Shown here: positions 1 through 6,956 of the stretch, piece after piece
Layout: every line of letters begins with the position of its first letter
Numbering within the stretch: position 1 is the first letter of the stretch
NCBI GenBank assembly: GCA_964427285.1
Contig: CAYRTS010000062.1
Span: 1 to 18,207, forward strand
Reading direction: 5' to 3'
DNA length: 18,207 bases
Origin: SPCO01 sp964427285
GTDB taxonomy: Bacteria; Chloroflexota; Limnocylindria; Limnocylindrales; CSP1-4
Program-made: the position numbers and the translations under genes
Notes under the pieces: generated by a model
Database searches by the model: none
Told to the model about the DNA's origin: nothing
The model's input: the letters and a program-made list of their open reading frames with translations, nothing else

Positions 1-70
1 CGACCCCTCTCGAGCAGGCTTGGTGAGCTGAGGCGGCCGGCTGGTACTCACGGGTGGACCAAAGTACGGC

Positions 71-100
71 TTGGCGCGGCCCACCCCGCACCCCTACGAT
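71..100 (+). promoter_or_regulatory. Possible promoter of the small HTH gene
   Basis: A TTGGCG box at 71-76 and a TACGAT box at 95-100 are separated by 18 bases, which fits a housekeeping sigma-type -35/-10 pair. Transcription would begin near 107 and leave a leader of about 80 bases before the ATG at 186. In such GC-rich DNA a match of this quality can arise by chance, so this is tentative. Nothing else recognisable lies in 1-185. Confidence 0.3.
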
Positions 101-185
101 CTGCCTCCCAGAGGTCTGGTGTCCCCTCTGGAGCTCCGGATGGACCCAGACCCACCCTTCGCTCCGAGACGAGGCAATCATCCAC

Positions 186-380
186 ATGGCATCGATGGTC
201 ATGCACGAATTGGGACCGATGCTGACGGCGACCGAGGTCGCCGACATGCTCCACCTGCACGTCAACACGGTGAAGCGCCTGGGCGATCGCGGCGAATTGC
301 CGTTCTATCGCGTCTGCAAGCGGGGCGATCGTCGCTTCCGCCTCGATGACGTGATGAAGTTTCTGACCCAGAATCGGTAG
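186..380 (+). CDS. Small excisionase/MerR-type helix-turn-helix DNA-binding protein
   Basis: A 64-residue protein that is almost entirely one HTH_17/excisionase-like winged-helix domain. Residues about 13-60 contain LTATEVADML (helix 1), NTVKRLGDRGELP (recognition helix and turn) and DRRFRLDDVMKFL (wing and last helix), the usual order in this family. The frame stays open upstream to a GTG at 54, but the upstream 44 residues are low-complexity and do not resemble the family, so I use the ATG at 186; ATGs at 195 and 201 are also possible. Proteins of this size act as excisionases, antitoxin-like repressors or small regulators. No integrase or phage gene is nearby, so a chromosomal regulatory role is more likely, with unknown target. 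It converges on the aminotransferase with only 10 bases between the stop codons. Confidence 0.75.
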   Translation: MASMVMHELGPMLTATEVADMLHLHVNTVKRLGDRGELPFYRVCKRGDRRFRLDDVMKFLTQNR

Positions 381-390
381 GCCCAGACCC

Positions 391-1701
391 TCAGTCGCGC
401 GCTAAGGCCGCGAGGGCCTCGCCGAAGATTTCCACGCCCTCGGAGATCTCGGCCGCGGTCACGTTGAGCGGCGGGATCCAGCGCACGACCTGGTGGCTGT
501 GCCCACAGGTCAGCAGCAGCAGCCCCGCGTCCGCGCAGGCCGCGATCAGCCGATCGGGTAGCGCAGCATCGGGTTCCCGCGAGGCTCGGTCGCGCACGAA
601 TTCCACGCCAACCATGAGCCCGGGCCCCCGGATGTCGCCGATCCGGTCGTCCTCGGCGGCAATCTTGCCGAGGCCGGCGACCAGCTCCGCGCCGCGGGCA
701 CGTGCATTCTCGACCAGGCGCTCCTCGCGGATCGTCTCGAGTACCGCAAGACCGGCTGCGCATGCCACCGGGTTTCCGCCGTAGGTTGAACCATGCGCCC
801 CGCGTCCCCAGCGCTCCTGGAGTTCGCGGCTGGAGATAATCGCGGACAGTGGCAGGCCGTTCGCGATCGCCTTGGCCATGCACACCACGTCGGGCACGAT
901 CCCGGCCGCCTCGAACGCCCACATCGTGCCGGTACGCCCAAAGCCGGTCTGCACCTCGTCGGCGATGAGCAGGATTCCGTGTCGGTCGCAAAAGTCCCGA
1001 AGCTCACGCAGGAATGCGGGTGGCGCCGGGGTATAGCCACCCTCGCCCTGGACCGGCTCGATCAGGATCGCGGCGACCGCCGAGGGCGGGATTTCCGTGC
1101 TCGTCAGTTCGCGCAGGCGGCTCATCGCCGACTCGGTCGCAGCCGCGTCGTCGCCCCCGTGGTCCCGATAGGCCGCCGGGAACGAGGTCAAATAGACCCC
1201 GGGCAGGAGCGGCTCGTAGCCCGCTCGGTAGTTCAGCGCCGAGCTGGTCACCGATGCCGCCCCGAATGTGCGCCCGTGGAAGCCGTGGCGAAAGGCGATG
1301 ATCCCGGGCCGACCGGTCACCCGGCGGGCTAGCTTGAGCGCCGCCTCAATGGCTTCCGATCCGGAATTCAGAAACATGACCGAATCGAGCGGGTCGGGAA
1401 ACGTGGCGTCGAGTTCTGCTGCCAGACGCGAGATCGGCTCGGCAAATCCGAGGGCGGACACCGGGCCAATGAGCCGATCCACCTGCGCATGGATCGCGGC
1501 AGTCACCCGTGGGTGGGCATGGCCAAGCGCGGTTACCGCGATCCCGTTGGCGAAGTCGAGGTACGCCTTGCCGGCGGTGTCGTACAACCGATGCCCGACG
1601 CCGTGGCTCCACGATCGCTGGAAATAGCGCCCCAGGACGGGGGTCAGGCTCTCCGCGGTTGCGGTTGCGGTTGCGGTTGCGGTTGCGTCGTCGGTCGTCA
1701 T
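391..1701 (-). CDS. Class III PLP-dependent aminotransferase (GabT-like)
   Basis: A 436-residue, full-length member of the class III (ornithine/4-aminobutyrate) aminotransferases, which transfer an amino group from an omega-amino compound to 2-oxoglutarate or pyruvate using pyridoxal phosphate in the cytoplasm. Visible hallmarks are NSGSEAIEAALKLAR (phosphate site, residues 112-126), HGFHGRT (139-145), EPVQGEGGY (215-223), the IADEVQTGFGRTG block with Asp248 and Gln251, the Schiff-base lysine Lys277 in CMAKAIANG, and GSTYGGNP (304-311). Substrate (4-aminobutyrate, 5-aminovalerate, beta-alanine or acetylornithine) cannot be decided from sequence alone. An oddity is the N-terminal Ala-Thr repeat (residues 6-16), encoded by five tandem hexanucleotides just after the start codon. 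It is transcribed divergently from an acyl-CoA dehydrogenase 85 bases away; whether they share a catabolic pathway is unknown. Confidence 0.93.
   Translation of the reverse strand: MTTDDATATATATATAESLTPVLGRYFQRSWSHGVGHRLYDTAGKAYLDFANGIAVTALGHAHPRVTAAIHAQVDRLIGPVSALGFAEPISRLAAELDATFPDPLDSVMFLNSGSEAIEAALKLARRVTGRPGIIAFRHGFHGRTFGAASVTSSALNYRAGYEPLLPGVYLTSFPAAYRDHGGDDAAATESAMSRLRELTSTEIPPSAVAAILIEPVQGEGGYTPAPPAFLRELRDFCDRHGILLIADEVQTGFGRTGTMWAFEAAGIVPDVVCMAKAIANGLPLSAIISSRELQERWGRGAHGSTYGGNPVACAAGLAVLETIREERLVENARARGAELVAGLGKIAAEDDRIGDIRGPGLMVGVEFVRDRASREPDAALPDRLIAACADAGLLLLTCGHSHQVVRWIPPLNVTAAEISEGVEIFGEALAALARD
1655..1687 (+). repeat. GCGGTT hexanucleotide microsatellite inside the aminotransferase 5' end
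   Basis: Five perfect head-to-tail copies of GCGGTT (1655-1684) plus a partial GCG. It lies in codons 6-16 of the aminotransferase gene on the minus strand and encodes alternating Ala-Thr. Because the unit is 6 bases, gain or loss of a unit would change protein length by two residues without shifting the frame. Confidence 0.95.
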
Positions 1702-1736
1702 GGTCGGTCAGGGCTCCATGGAAACGGGATCGATCG

Positions 1737-1742
1737 AGTATA
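1737..1742 (-). promoter_or_regulatory. -10-like box for the aminotransferase gene
   Basis: Read on the minus strand, 1742-1737 is TATACT, a good match to a -10 box. It lies 35 bases upstream of the ATG at 1701, giving a leader of roughly 30 bases that contains a weak GGAG. I see no convincing -35 box at the usual distance. It sits in the 85-base region shared with the divergent acyl-CoA dehydrogenase promoter. Confidence 0.4.
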
Positions 1743-1774
1743 CGGGGCACTCCGTTGGCGCTGCGCTCTCCTGC

Positions 1775-1780
1775 TAGCAT
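1775..1780 (+). promoter_or_regulatory. -10-like box for a possibly leaderless acyl-CoA dehydrogenase mRNA
   Basis: TAGCAT (TANNNT) ends 6 bases before the GTG start at 1787, so transcription would be expected to begin at or next to the start codon. No Shine-Dalgarno sequence precedes the GTG, which fits a leaderless transcript. A TTGGCG at 1755-1760 is 14 bases upstream, too close for a standard -35. Confidence 0.45.
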
Positions 1781-1786
1781 CGCATC

Positions 1787-3016
1787 GTGGTTGACTTCAC
1801 CCTGACGGACGAGAACCGCCTGGTCCAGGTCAGCGCGCGCGCCTTTGCCGAGGCGGAGATCCTGCCTCACATCCGCCGCTGGGACGAGCAGGGCGAGGTC
1901 CATCGCGAACTCTTCGCGAAGATGGGCGAGCTGGGGTTTCTCGGGGCCCCGATCCCGGAGGCCTACGGCGGCAGCGGGATGGACTACGTCAGCTTTGCGA
2001 TCCTGTGCGAGGAGCTGGAACGCGCCGACACCGCCTTTCGGGTGGCGCAGAGCGTTCACGTTGGGCTGAACTCGCTGACGCTCCTCCAGTGGGGGACCGA
2101 GAAGCAGCGCCAGCGCTGGCTCGTGCCACAGGCACGCGGCGAAAAGCTGGCGACGTTCGGGCTGACGGAGCCCGGGGTGGGGACGGACGCGGCCAATCTG
2201 GCGACGACGGCGCGCCGGGACGGCGAGGTCTACCGGCTCAACGGCCAGAAGATCTGGATCTCGCTGGCCGACATTGCGGACCACTTCCTCGTCTTTGCGT
2301 CGGTGGATCGGGCGAAGCGGCACAAGGGTGTGACCGCCTTCATGCTAGAGCGTGGCATGCCCGGCCTGACCACGGGAACGTTGCACGGCAAGCTTGGCAT
2401 TCGCGCCGGCAACACCGGTTTGATCAACCTGGACAACGTCCCGGTCCCCCTGGAGAACCGGATCGGCGAGGAGGGCGAGGGCTTCCTCATCGCGATGAGC
2501 GCAATCGACCAGGGACGCTTCACCGTTGCGTCCGGCGCCGTCGGCCTGGCCCAGGCGTGCCTGGACGCCAGTGTCAAATATGCCCACGAGCGTCAGACGT
2601 TCGGCCAGGAGATCGGCGAGCACCAGCTCGTCAAGCAGATGATCGCGAAGATGGCCGCTGGCATCGAGATCGGCCGGCTGCTCGTCTGGCGCGCAGGCTG
2701 GCTCAAGAACCAGGGATTGCGCAACACCCGTGAGACGAGCCTGGCCAAGTGGCATGCCACTGAGCATTCTGTCCAGAGCGCCCTCGATGCCATCCAGATC
2801 CACGGCGCCAACGGCTACTCCAACGAGTTCCCGGTGGAACGCTACCTGCGCAACTCGAAGGCGGCGGTCATCTATGAGGGCACGAGCCAGCTCCACACGC
2901 TGATCCAGGCTGACTACGCGCTGGGCTATCGCGAGGATCGCCCGCTCCGCTGCCAGCCGTGGCCCGCCCAGGGCTGGGAGCGAGGCGGCCAGGGACCGGC
3001 CGGCTCGAGCGTCTGA
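1787..3016 (+). CDS. Acyl-CoA dehydrogenase
   Basis: A 409-residue FAD-dependent acyl-CoA dehydrogenase, which oxidises an acyl-CoA thioester to the 2,3-enoyl-CoA and passes electrons to electron-transfer flavoprotein. Features in order: N-terminal helical domain with LGFLGAPIPEAYGGSGMDY; the signature FGLTEPGVGTDAANL that starts the beta domain; KIWISLADIADHF; the C-terminal helical domain with YAHERQTFGQ and IHGANGYSNEFPVERYLR; and YEGTSQ with Glu364 in the position of the catalytic base of the medium-chain and short-chain enzymes. The last 25 residues are a Gly/Pro-rich tail. Start is GTG, chosen because the protein then begins as family members do and because a -10-like box lies just upstream. 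Chain-length or branched-chain specificity cannot be read here, and no CoA ligase, thiolase or ETF gene is adjacent. Confidence 0.93.
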   Translation: MVDFTLTDENRLVQVSARAFAEAEILPHIRRWDEQGEVHRELFAKMGELGFLGAPIPEAYGGSGMDYVSFAILCEELERADTAFRVAQSVHVGLNSLTLLQWGTEKQRQRWLVPQARGEKLATFGLTEPGVGTDAANLATTARRDGEVYRLNGQKIWISLADIADHFLVFASVDRAKRHKGVTAFMLERGMPGLTTGTLHGKLGIRAGNTGLINLDNVPVPLENRIGEEGEGFLIAMSAIDQGRFTVASGAVGLAQACLDASVKYAHERQTFGQEIGEHQLVKQMIAKMAAGIEIGRLLVWRAGWLKNQGLRNTRETSLAKWHATEHSVQSALDAIQIHGANGYSNEFPVERYLRNSKAAVIYEGTSQLHTLIQADYALGYREDRPLRCQPWPAQGWERGGQGPAGSSV

Positions 3017-3152
3017 CCGAGCATCGACCTCGCGCTGCGTGGATCCGACGGCGCCGGCCGCCTGCGGATGCCGTCAGGGCTCCGGCGACGGCAGTCGGGC
3101 GTGTCACGATGAGACGAGCCGCGAGGCGGGCGTGAGGAGCCCCACCGCGCCC

Positions 3153-3252
3153 NNNNNNNNNNNNNNNNNNNNNNNNNNNNNNNNNNNNNNNNNNNNNNNN
3201 NNNNNNNNNNNNNNNNNNNNNNNNNNNNNNNNNNNNNNNNNNNNNNNNNNNN
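3153..3252. other. Assembly gap (100 N)
   Basis: Exactly 100 undetermined bases. The round number suggests a scaffolding placeholder, so the true distance may differ. Confidence 0.97.
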
Positions 3253-3306
3253 GCGGCGGTCGCCGGCGCATGCAAGGCCGCGGGTCGCCCGGCTTGCTGG
3301 TCATTT

Positions 3307-3352
3307 CCGAGGTGGCTGCAGCCCTCGACGAGGACCATATCGAACACCTCGG
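3307..3352 (-). terminator. Inverted repeat directly after the EamA gene, possible terminator
   Basis: CCGAGGTG at 3307-3314 and CACCTCGG at 3345-3352 are perfect 8-base inverted repeats starting one base past the EamA stop codon on the minus strand. The 30-base loop contains its own palindrome GGCTGCAGCC at 3314-3323. There is no T-run, and the loop is long, so termination is only a possibility. Confidence 0.25.
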
Positions 3353-3353
3353 A

Positions 3354-4403
3354 TCAGGGGGTCGGGCGCGCGGTCACCGCCACAACGACGTCCGAGCCGG
3401 ACGGCAGGCGTACTCTGCGAGGCCCCTGCATCCGCCCTCGAGCGGTGACGATGACCGCGACCGCGACGATGATCACAGCGCCGGCGACGAGCGTCCGCGG
3501 TTCGAGGGGTTCGCTCAGCACGATGGCGCCAAGGATCACTGCCACGATCGGGTTCACATAGGCGTACGTGGTGATTAGCGGTAGCGGTGCGACCCGGATC
3601 AGCCAGCCGAAGGCGGTGAAGGCTATGAGGCTCCCGATCAGCGTCAGATAGGCCGTCGCGATGATCGATTCCCTCGATACGGTCTCCATCCGAAAACCAC
3701 CCAGTTCGCCGCTCAGGGCTGACATCGCCAGCAGGGCCAGGCTACCCGTGAGCATCTGGGCGCCAGTCGAGACGAGCGGCCGCGGCGGCAGTACGGCCCG
3801 GTGCGACGCAAACAGCGAGCCGCTCGACCAGGCGATCGGCGACAGCAAAAGCGCCGCCGCGCCGATTGGCTCGAGCGAGTCTGCCCCACCCCACGCCGAA
3901 GGTCCAACCAGGATCGCCACGCCGGCAAAGCCCAGCACAATGCCGACGGCGGCCAGGCGCGGCAGCCGCTCGCCGAGGAAGACCCGACCCAGGACGGCCA
4001 CCCAGACCGGCATCATGGCGATAAACAGGGCGGCGATCCCGGAGGCGACGGTCTGCTCGCCGAACGCAACCAGGCCCATGCCGCCCCCGAGCAGGAGCGC
4101 TCCGACGATCGCGCTGTCACGCCACTCGCGAAGGGATGGCCATTGGAAGGCGCGCCCCGCACGCGCAAGGGACCAGCCGAACAGGATCAGCCCGGCGATC
4201 AGGAACCGGCTCGCGGCCATCAGGAACGGGGGGATCGTGTCGACCGCGACCGCGATGCCCAGGTAGGTCGAGCCCCATACGACATACAGGATCAGCATCC
4301 CGACCCAGATCGAGGGATCGCCCGGGGCGGGAGCCTGCTGTGTTGGCATAGGTGACTGGGCCAAGATCGGAGTGTACGCGACGGTCGGCCTGGATGCCGG
4401 CAC
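3354..4403 (-). CDS. EamA/DMT-family transporter (drug/metabolite exporter)
   Basis: An inner-membrane transporter of the 10-TMS EamA (drug/metabolite transporter) superfamily, YedA/RhaT-like, expected to export small metabolites or amino acids. The hydrophobic protein has two EamA repeats: the first begins WVGMLILYVVWGSTYLGIAV and ends near LGFAGVAILVG, the second begins near EPIGAAALLLSPIAWSSGSL and ends with the typical LSEPLEPRTLVAGAVIIVAV. The GTG at 4403 gives 349 residues; an ATG at 4349 (331 residues, beginning MPTQQAPAPG) is equally plausible because neither has a good Shine-Dalgarno sequence and the extra 18 residues precede the first membrane segment. It lies 18 bases (or 72) behind the methyltransferase stop and is probably the third gene of the sigma operon. 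Substrate unknown. Confidence 0.88.
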   Translation of the reverse strand: MPASRPTVAYTPILAQSPMPTQQAPAPGDPSIWVGMLILYVVWGSTYLGIAVAVDTIPPFLMAASRFLIAGLILFGWSLARAGRAFQWPSLREWRDSAIVGALLLGGGMGLVAFGEQTVASGIAALFIAMMPVWVAVLGRVFLGERLPRLAAVGIVLGFAGVAILVGPSAWGGADSLEPIGAAALLLSPIAWSSGSLFASHRAVLPPRPLVSTGAQMLTGSLALLAMSALSGELGGFRMETVSRESIIATAYLTLIGSLIAFTAFGWLIRVAPLPLITTYAYVNPIVAVILGAIVLSEPLEPRTLVAGAVIIVAVAVIVTARGRMQGPRRVRLPSGSDVVVAVTARPTP

Positions 4404-4421
4404 GGACAGGTCCGCGGGAGG

Positions 4422-5219
4422 TCAGGCGGCCACCGCGCCCGCGACCGGCCGGCACTCGCGACAGGCTCGGTAGCCGGCGGCCAGCGCGTGGCCCATCGAC
4501 CGGAATGCGACGCGGTGCGCCGCGCTGATTCGCCTCGCGTTGTGGCAGGTTGGCAAGCACACGATGTGGGTCGTGTCCGAGCCGAGGTAGCGGATCCCCG
4601 CGCGAGCCTGGGTCTCGAGGATGTCCGGGTCGAGGCCTTCGGCCGCCAGGATCGTCCGCTTGTTTTGGGGTCCGCCCAGTGAGTACTGGCCGATCATCCC
4701 GTCGGAGCGGACGACGCGGTGACAGGGCACGACCAGAGGGACCGGATTGTGGCCCAACGCCGTGCCCACGGCCCGCACGGCCCTGGGCCGGCCGATCTCC
4801 GCGGCGATCCAGCCGTACGGTCGGACCTCACCGCGTGGGATCTCGAGGGTCTTGCGCCACACATCGCGTTCGAATGCCGTGTGTCCCCTGAGGTCCAGGT
4901 CGATGCGGACTCGGCGGTCGCCCGCAAGACGGCGCCCGATTGCAGAGGCCATTTCCTCGGGCAGATGGTCCGTCCGGGTCGCCCATCGGCCTGTCCGCTG
5001 GTCGTGCGACGCCTCGAACGCGGCGTCATCTGCGGCCGCCTCAATGGCCGACACGCCCAGACCGTTCCAGGCCACGAACAGGGGGCCGATCGGCGAGTCC
5101 ATCAGGGCGTACCGATCCGCCAGCCCGATGTCCACCATGACTCCCAAGCGCAACGATGCCGGGGCACTCGTCGCCAGCCCGGCCATGGCCGCTTCGAGGT
5201 CATGTTCCACGTTCGTCAT
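4422..5219 (-). CDS. O6-alkylguanine-DNA methyltransferase with C-terminal Ada-type Cys4 zinc domain
   Basis: A 265-residue DNA repair protein. Residues about 115-197 form the Ogt/MGMT domain: FERDVWRKTLEIPRGEVRPY, the arginine finger Arg149 in RAVRAVGTALGHNPVP, and the methyl-accepting Cys166 in VPCHRVV. Residues 210-258 match the Ada metal-binding domain, YLGSDTTHIVCLPTC followed by CRECRP, with all four cysteines (221, 225, 253, 256) that bind zinc in E. coli Ada, where one accepts methyl groups from phosphotriesters. In Ada that domain is N-terminal and followed by an AraC HTH; here it is C-terminal and the HTH is absent. Residues 1-40 match nothing I know. The ATG at 5219 has a strong GAGGAGG and overlaps the sigma-factor stop as ATGA, so the two proteins are translationally coupled. 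The same frame is open upstream of 5219, but that overlaps the sigma gene. Confidence 0.93.
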   Translation of the reverse strand: MTNVEHDLEAAMAGLATSAPASLRLGVMVDIGLADRYALMDSPIGPLFVAWNGLGVSAIEAAADDAAFEASHDQRTGRWATRTDHLPEEMASAIGRRLAGDRRVRIDLDLRGHTAFERDVWRKTLEIPRGEVRPYGWIAAEIGRPRAVRAVGTALGHNPVPLVVPCHRVVRSDGMIGQYSLGGPQNKRTILAAEGLDPDILETQARAGIRYLGSDTTHIVCLPTCHNARRISAAHRVAFRSMGHALAAGYRACRECRPVAGAVAA

Positions 5220-5815
5220 TCGGTCTCCTCCTCGTGCTCGTTGCGATCTGCGGCTACGTACGCCGCCCGGAGCAGAGCCAGGCCGCGGTGGACCTGGGCC
5301 TTGACGGTTCCCTCGGGCCGGTTGAGCGCCTGCGCCAGCTCCGGGTAGCTGAGCCCATCGACATGCCGCAGCACGATGGCGCTCCGGTACGCGGGTGCCA
5401 GGGTCAGGAGCAGGGTCGCCCACTCTCGCCCGGCCTCGCGACGAACCGATGTCGCCACAGGCCCGGTCCGCTCCTCGGCCGCAACGTCCAGCGGGCCGGG
5501 CGGCGCCGCATCGAGTGACAGCGGGGACGGTCCGACGGCGGCCCGTCTGCCGATGCGGGAGCGACACAGGTTGAGCACGATCGTGGCCAGCCACGGGCGC
5601 AGCCTGAGCTCCTGGATGCGCTCCGATGGATAGCCGGCGAGCGCCCGATAGGCTCGCACCAGGGCATCCTGGGCGGCCTCTTCGGCGTCACGCGGGTCGC
5701 CCAGCATCCGTAGCGCAATCGAATACAGGCGGTCCTGGTGGGCGAGGACCAGCGCCTCGAACGATGCGTCGAGGTTCCCGGCGATGGCGTGGATCAGGGG
5801 GCCGTCTGTGTCCAT
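5216..5815 (-). CDS. ECF-type RNA polymerase sigma factor
   Basis: A 199-residue sigma-70 family extracytoplasmic-function sigma factor that would direct RNA polymerase to a small regulon. Region 2 spans residues about 18-62 (FEALVLAHQDRLYSIALRML, then GDPRDAEEAAQDALVRAYRAL, which binds core and the -10 box). Region 4 spans about 132-185 (LAPAYRSAIVLRHVDGLSYP then ELAQALNRPEGTVKAQVHRG, the -35-binding helix-turn-helix). The linker of about 50 residues is Pro/Ala-rich. No classical anti-sigma gene follows; instead the Ada-like methyltransferase overlaps the stop by 4 bases, the position where an anti-sigma normally sits. Start at ATG 5815 has no clear Shine-Dalgarno sequence but is preceded at 11 bases by a TATGGT box. 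The ECF subgroup is not assignable by eye. Confidence 0.93.
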   Translation of the reverse strand: MDTDGPLIHAIAGNLDASFEALVLAHQDRLYSIALRMLGDPRDAEEAAQDALVRAYRALAGYPSERIQELRLRPWLATIVLNLCRSRIGRRAAVGPSPLSLDAAPPGPLDVAAEERTGPVATSVRREAGREWATLLLTLAPAYRSAIVLRHVDGLSYPELAQALNRPEGTVKAQVHRGLALLRAAYVAADRNEHEEETE

Positions 5816-5826
5816 CGATCACCAGA

Positions 5827-5832
5827 ACCATA
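5827..5832 (-). promoter_or_regulatory. -10-like box upstream of the sigma-factor operon
   Basis: On the minus strand 5832-5827 reads TATGGT and ends 11 bases before the sigma-factor ATG, so the leader would be only about 5 bases. It lies in the 118-base divergent region shared with the methyltransferase starting at 5934. No convincing -35 was found. Confidence 0.3.
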
Positions 5833-5933
5833 TGTCCCCCTGGATCGTTGCGGCGAACCCCCCCCGCGCTCTCGAATGCCACCCAGGTGGGCCTGCTCGT
5901 CCGGACCCTTGCCATGCGACAATCCGGCCAACG

Positions 5934-6944
5934 ATGCGCCTCGATGACCGATTCGATGAACTTGTCGACACACTGGCCGGGTTTCACCGCACCTGGCTGG
6001 TCTATCTCGGCGTTGAGCTGGGGCTGTTCGCGGAGCTGCGTGCGGCCGGCCGGGATGGCCTCACGACGGACGAACTGGCGCAACGGGTGGGCTGTGCCAC
6101 GGGGCCCATTGAGGCGTGGGTTTCGGGCGCGGATGCCCATGAACTCGCGGAACTCGTCGGCGACCGCGTCGTGCTCGACGACGACTCGGCGGTGGTCCTG
6201 CTCGATGAGGCGCGGCCCGAATTCCTGGGTGGGCAGTTTGTCCACTCGGTCGTCGCTTCGCTCGACTGGGCGGGCATGATCGATTTCTTCCGAACCGGCG
6301 AGCCCATCCGGCAGCGCCCGGACCGCTGGCGACAGTCGATCGAGCGGCTGACCGTCCAGGATGTCGCGGTCTTCTTCCAGGAGGCCCTCGCCGAGCTTCC
6401 GCAACTGGTCAGCGACCTCTCTCGCGGGGGCCGTGTCGTCGACATTCACTGCGGCGGCGGTCGCTGGCTGATTGCCATGGCCCAGCGGTTCCCGGCAGCC
6501 GAACTGGTGGGACTCGAACTCGAAGCGGACTCGGCTGCCCGAGCAACGGCGGCGGTCCACGCTGCGGGATTGACCGACCGAATCCAGATCCGGCAATCGG
6601 ACGTCAACGGTCTCGATCGCGCCGATGGCTTCGACCTGGCCTATTTCCAGTACGCGCTCCACGTCCTGGGTGATCCACCGACCGCCCTTCGATCGGCTTC
6701 GGCGGCGCTTCGCCCAGGCGGTCGTCTACTGGTCCTCGATTGGGCGCTGCCGTCCAGCACGGAGGAGTTCCGGAGCCGACAGGGTGAGTTGATCGCCGGG
6801 GTGCAACTCGACGAGCTGTTCCAGGGCACGTCGCTGGCGACCCGCGAACGGGTCCGTTCGTGGTTCGAGGAGGCGGGACTCGCGGAACCGGTGACGATTG
6901 AGTTGCCGTCGGGTGCGACCCTGTTCGTCCTGGAGCGCGGCTGA
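5934..6944 (+). CDS. Class I SAM-dependent methyltransferase with N-terminal winged-helix domain
   Basis: A 336-residue two-domain protein resembling the Rv2258c / small-molecule O-methyltransferase group. Residues about 1-85 are a winged-helix dimerisation domain (WLVYLGVELGLFAELRAAG, then LTTDELAQRVGCA). A Rossmann methyltransferase fold follows with SAM motif I VVDIHCGGGRW (168-177), an acidic residue ending strand 2 in VGLELEAD (Glu195/Glu197), FDLAYFQYALHVLGDP (post-II region) and LRPGGRLLVLDW (motif III). It is predicted to methylate a small metabolite; the substrate is unknown. An in-frame upstream start at 5784 would overlap the sigma gene and add residues unlike the family, so I chose the ATG at 5934. 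It diverges from the sigma operon and converges on the cupredoxin gene with 12 bases between stops. Confidence 0.85.
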   Translation: MRLDDRFDELVDTLAGFHRTWLVYLGVELGLFAELRAAGRDGLTTDELAQRVGCATGPIEAWVSGADAHELAELVGDRVVLDDDSAVVLLDEARPEFLGGQFVHSVVASLDWAGMIDFFRTGEPIRQRPDRWRQSIERLTVQDVAVFFQEALAELPQLVSDLSRGGRVVDIHCGGGRWLIAMAQRFPAAELVGLELEADSAARATAAVHAAGLTDRIQIRQSDVNGLDRADGFDLAYFQYALHVLGDPPTALRSASAALRPGGRLLVLDWALPSSTEEFRSRQGELIAGVQLDELFQGTSLATRERVRSWFEEAGLAEPVTIELPSGATLFVLERG

Positions 6945-6956
6945 GCGGTACCGGCT

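Larger units (their letters stand above)
3017..3353. other. Intergenic stretch with assembly gap and no confident gene
   Basis: 337 positions, of which 100 are N. The 136 bases left of the gap and 101 right of it do not encode anything I recognise. Right of the gap, minus strand, an ATG at 3338 with a GAGGTGT ribosome-site-like sequence 5 bases upstream opens a frame of about 28 codons that runs into the gap, 15 bases after the EamA stop. Left of the gap one minus-strand frame ends with TGA at 3106-3104. These could be the two ends of one small gene split by the gap, but they could equally be chance. Confidence 0.5.

Noticed and set aside
5220..5594. Longer N-terminus for the Ada-like methyltransferase
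   Set aside because: The frame is open but lies inside the sigma-factor gene and encodes Arg/Gly/Pro-rich sequence; the GAGGAGG site and ATGA overlap fix the start at 5219.
5688..6662. 324-codon minus-strand frame over the SAM methyltransferase
   Set aside because: Translation shows no family features and it overlaps both the sigma factor and the methyltransferase.
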